Source: Cyanodermella asteris
Lineage: Eukaryota > Ascomycota > Lecanoromycetes > Ostropales > Stictidaceae
Direction: 5' to 3'
Length of the DNA stretch: 64,000 nt
NCBI GenBank assembly: GCA_900618795.1
Contig: UYJD01000005.1
Span: 1,622,092 to 1,686,091, forward strand
Notes under the pieces: generated by a model
The model's input: only the letters and a program-made list of their open reading frames with translations
What the model was told of the DNA's origin: nothing
The model's database searches: none
Position numbers and translations under genes: made by a program
Shown: in pieces, positions 61,940 through 64,000 of the stretch
Layout: every line of letters starts with the position of its first letter
Numbering within the stretch: the first letter of the stretch is position 1

Positions 61940-64000
61940 ATGCTTCGACGGGCTGCCCGGAAGCCGCTCTGTAACAGCTGCTCGAGGCAATTGTTGGAGC
62001 TTTTCGTCGGAGGTTTGGCGACACCTTCGAAAACGCCGTACAGAAAGTCGAGCATACCATTTTCGAGACCACAAAGGCGCTTGTTGCATGGCAGTGCACG
62101 TTTGCGACAAGACGACTCATCTGAAACAGCTCGTTTGCAGGAAAAGTCGATCGGGCTAGAGTCTGTAATCTCGAAAGAGCCAGGTCCTGCTGCTGAAGCT
62201 GAAACGCGCGTTGTGCAAGGCCGCCAGCTCTTTGGCGAGACTGTACCTGATGGATATTTGACGCCGGAAGAATTCCAAATCTACCAGCGGCTCTACGGTG
62301 CGCCGATCGCCATCACCAACCCTGAAGACGAAGCTCTCCTCGAACCTCTGGAAGATGACCTGGGGGATGACCTGGAGGATGGCCTGGAGGGTGACGCTGA
62401 AATCGCAGCCGAGGTCGACTTCGAGCAACTCGAGCAGAATGCTTTGTTCAAAGAGACGGACGAAGGTCATCTGGAGGAAGTTGAATATAACACTCAAGCT
62501 CCGGATGAAGGAGAGCCAGAGGGAGAGCCAGATGGGGACAAACTTTTGACTCAGCAGAGAGGCGAGTCGGCTGCCCAGTTTCAGCAACGCAAAGAGCTAT
62601 ATGAGGCGGTTGCAAAACTACAAGGAGGTCTTGGCTCTCTCGACGATCAGACTGCTATGCTACAAGATCTTCAAGCGGCAGAGCATCTATCAAGTGAACA
62701 GAAAGCAGCAGGAATGATCCACGGACAGCACGAACAGACAGACATCGACCCCCCTGAAGACTATGGCTGGTCAGCAGATGGTTTCGAGGTACCTTTCGAG
62801 GCAGATGAAGACGCCATCAACAGTCGTGATCACCCTTTGACGGCTATTGGTCGATCTAGGACGATGCCCAGCACGATAAGGGTCCCTGCAGTGGAGCTCA
62901 TTGAGCCTGTACAGAGAAGACTCGCTAGCACGGCGAGGTATGAGCATCTGGTTGAATCGGCGGATAGATTGTTTGGTGGACCACGGCTTCCGGGCTCAAA
63001 CGCCACGCCGTACAAAATTGGACAAGTCAATCAGAGCCCTCCGGCTCTCTCAGCATCCTCGCATAACATGAGTACCATTCAGGCCAACTTGTTCATGGCA
63101 GTGATCATGCCTGGCGCTTATGCGTCTTCCAAATCGGTCCTCATCGAAGTGAGAAGACGACTAGGCAGAGAATGGCTGAATGACCTTCTAAAGCGACCAG
63201 GAGGGCCGCGCGTCCTCGACGCTGGTGCAGGGGGTGCCGGTGTCATTGCGTGGCGAGAGCTGCTGTATGCGCAGTGGGACGTCATACACGAAGACTCTAT
63301 CTCAAGAGGGCCGGTTCCGCTAGGCACATCGACCGTTCTTGCAGGTTCCGACACGTTGCAGGACTCGATCAGTGAGATGCTGGAAGAAACAACGTTCATC
63401 CCTCGTCTTCCCGATTTCAGTCGAACGAGAGATCTGCCTGCTGAGCGGCCGGAAGGTGAAGCACCGCGAAAGCAATATGACGTGATCATCGCTCCTTATA
63501 CTTTGTATGGCATGGAGGAGGACTACATGAAAAAGGCTCATGTCCAAAATTTGTGGTCTTTGCTTGATCCAAATGGCGGTGTCCTCATCATCCTCGAGAA
63601 GGGCGTTCCGAAGGGTTTCGAGAACATTGCAGAAGCTCGCAAGGTGCTCCTGGAACATCACATCAAAAATCCCGCGCCCGGCGAACAGGAGCAGATCGCG
63701 CCTTTGATCGGCAATTACCACACCAATCTCGAAGATGGTATGATTATCGCGCCTTGTACGAACCACAAGCAATGCCCGATGTACTCATTCGCGGGCGAAG
63801 CAGTCGGTCGCAAGGATTCTTGTGTGTTCAAGCAGCGGTACGAGAGACCGCCTTTCCTGCAAAGGATACATGGAGCCAAATTCCACAACCATGAGGACAT
63901 TTCCTTCAGCTATATCGCTGTGCAACGAGGCAAGGATCGACGAAAGTCTTTTTCGTTCGTACAGAACGAGCAGGCTACGCAGGAGGCATTCGCTGGTCAT
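61940..64000 (+). CDS. RSM22: Mitochondrial ribosome assembly methyltransferase-like protein Rsm22 (METTL17 family), 3' end outside window
   Basis: The frame is open from the ATG at 61940 to the last base (687 codons) with no stop. The N-terminus MLRRAARKPLCNSCSRQLL and the next ~55 residues are Arg/Ser/Leu-rich without acids, a typical mitochondrial presequence. A long acidic linker follows. The Rsm22 core begins near residue 355: AVIMPGAYASSKSVLIEVRR, a SAM-type motif RVLDAGAGGAGVIAWRELL, DVIIAPYTLYGM, NGGVLIILEKGVPKGFENI, and a Cys cluster (APCTNHKQCPMYS... then DSCVFKQRYERP) typical of the family and implicated in Fe-S binding in METTL17. Rsm22 is needed for assembly of the small mitoribosomal subunit. 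In some fungi it is fused to Cox11; the window ends before that could be seen. Confidence 0.95.
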   Translation, partial: MLRRAARKPLCNSCSRQLLELFVGGLATPSKTPYRKSSIPFSRPQRRLLHGSARLRQDDSSETARLQEKSIGLESVISKEPGPAAEAETRVVQGRQLFGETVPDGYLTPEEFQIYQRLYGAPIAITNPEDEALLEPLEDDLGDDLEDGLEGDAEIAAEVDFEQLEQNALFKETDEGHLEEVEYNTQAPDEGEPEGEPDGDKLLTQQRGESAAQFQQRKELYEAVAKLQGGLGSLDDQTAMLQDLQAAEHLSSEQKAAGMIHGQHEQTDIDPPEDYGWSADGFEVPFEADEDAINSRDHPLTAIGRSRTMPSTIRVPAVELIEPVQRRLASTARYEHLVESADRLFGGPRLPGSNATPYKIGQVNQSPPALSASSHNMSTIQANLFMAVIMPGAYASSKSVLIEVRRRLGREWLNDLLKRPGGPRVLDAGAGGAGVIAWRELLYAQWDVIHEDSISRGPVPLGTSTVLAGSDTLQDSISEMLEETTFIPRLPDFSRTRDLPAERPEGEAPRKQYDVIIAPYTLYGMEEDYMKKAHVQNLWSLLDPNGGVLIILEKGVPKGFENIAEARKVLLEHHIKNPAPGEQEQIAPLIGNYHTNLEDGMIIAPCTNHKQCPMYSFAGEAVGRKDSCVFKQRYERPPFLQRIHGAKFHNHEDISFSYIAVQRGKDRRKSFSFVQNEQATQEAFAGH

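Noticed and set aside
1-64000. CRISPR array, bacterial operons or biosynthetic gene cluster
   Set aside because: This is a eukaryotic (fungal) sequence with spliceosomal introns. No spaced short repeats and no PKS, NRPS or terpene synthase genes were seen.

Overview
The window is a 64 kb contig piece from a filamentous ascomycete (Pezizomycotina). Codon use, 50-70 nt GT-AG introns with CTGAC/CTAAC-like branch sites, and the gene set (GYF, EMW1, RPN5, RSM22, a Prs5-type PRPP synthetase, a DHA1-type MFS transporter) fit a Dothideomycete, but this placement is an inference. One assembly gap (45350-45607) is present.

Layout. 0-5 kb: an RBM26/27-like RNA-binding protein (-) diverges from a mitochondrial PDK/BCKDK-family kinase (+), followed by a Ser-rich membrane protein (-). 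5.7-7.6 kb: a GH5 endoglucanase whose frame is broken near its 5' end, then an intron-containing tRNA-Pro(AGG). 9.3-15.5 kb: an MFS transporter, a small putative Cys/His protein and a low-complexity 689-aa protein whose 3' flank carries a four-copy ~105 bp minisatellite. 16.9-20.2 kb: an aminoalcohol phosphotransferase converges on a Prs5-type ribose-phosphate pyrophosphokinase with a 10-nt microexon. 22-25 kb: two Lys/Arg-rich, probably nuclear proteins. 25.5-32.4 kb: an interrupted secreted Cys-rich protein, a coiled-coil protein and a GH43 arabinanase. 33.7-35.7 kb: a tandem duplication of a 139-aa membrane-protein gene with its 5' flank. 35.8-45 kb: EMW1/TTC27 diverges from a 1.5 k-residue GYF protein. 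47-51 kb: a sedolisin (S53) protease and a conserved-looking hypothetical.

The 54.1-60.2 kb stretch is the most unusual. It holds an open 5' gene, then abutting fragments of a UPF1-like SF1 helicase, a dynamin-like/SLIP-GC-type GTPase and an SNF2-like ATPase. On the other strand lies a coiled-coil coding remnant that continues in the same frame from the stop of RPN5 and is interrupted only by TAG codons. The breaks are compatible with RIP-type C-to-T change. It reads as a decayed mosaic rather than a working system.

The right end is housekeeping: RPN5 (26S proteasome lid, -) diverges from RSM22 (mitoribosome assembly, +), which runs off the window. The metabolic genes are dispersed. The secreted enzymes (GH5, GH43, S53) point to a saprotrophic or plant-associated lifestyle.
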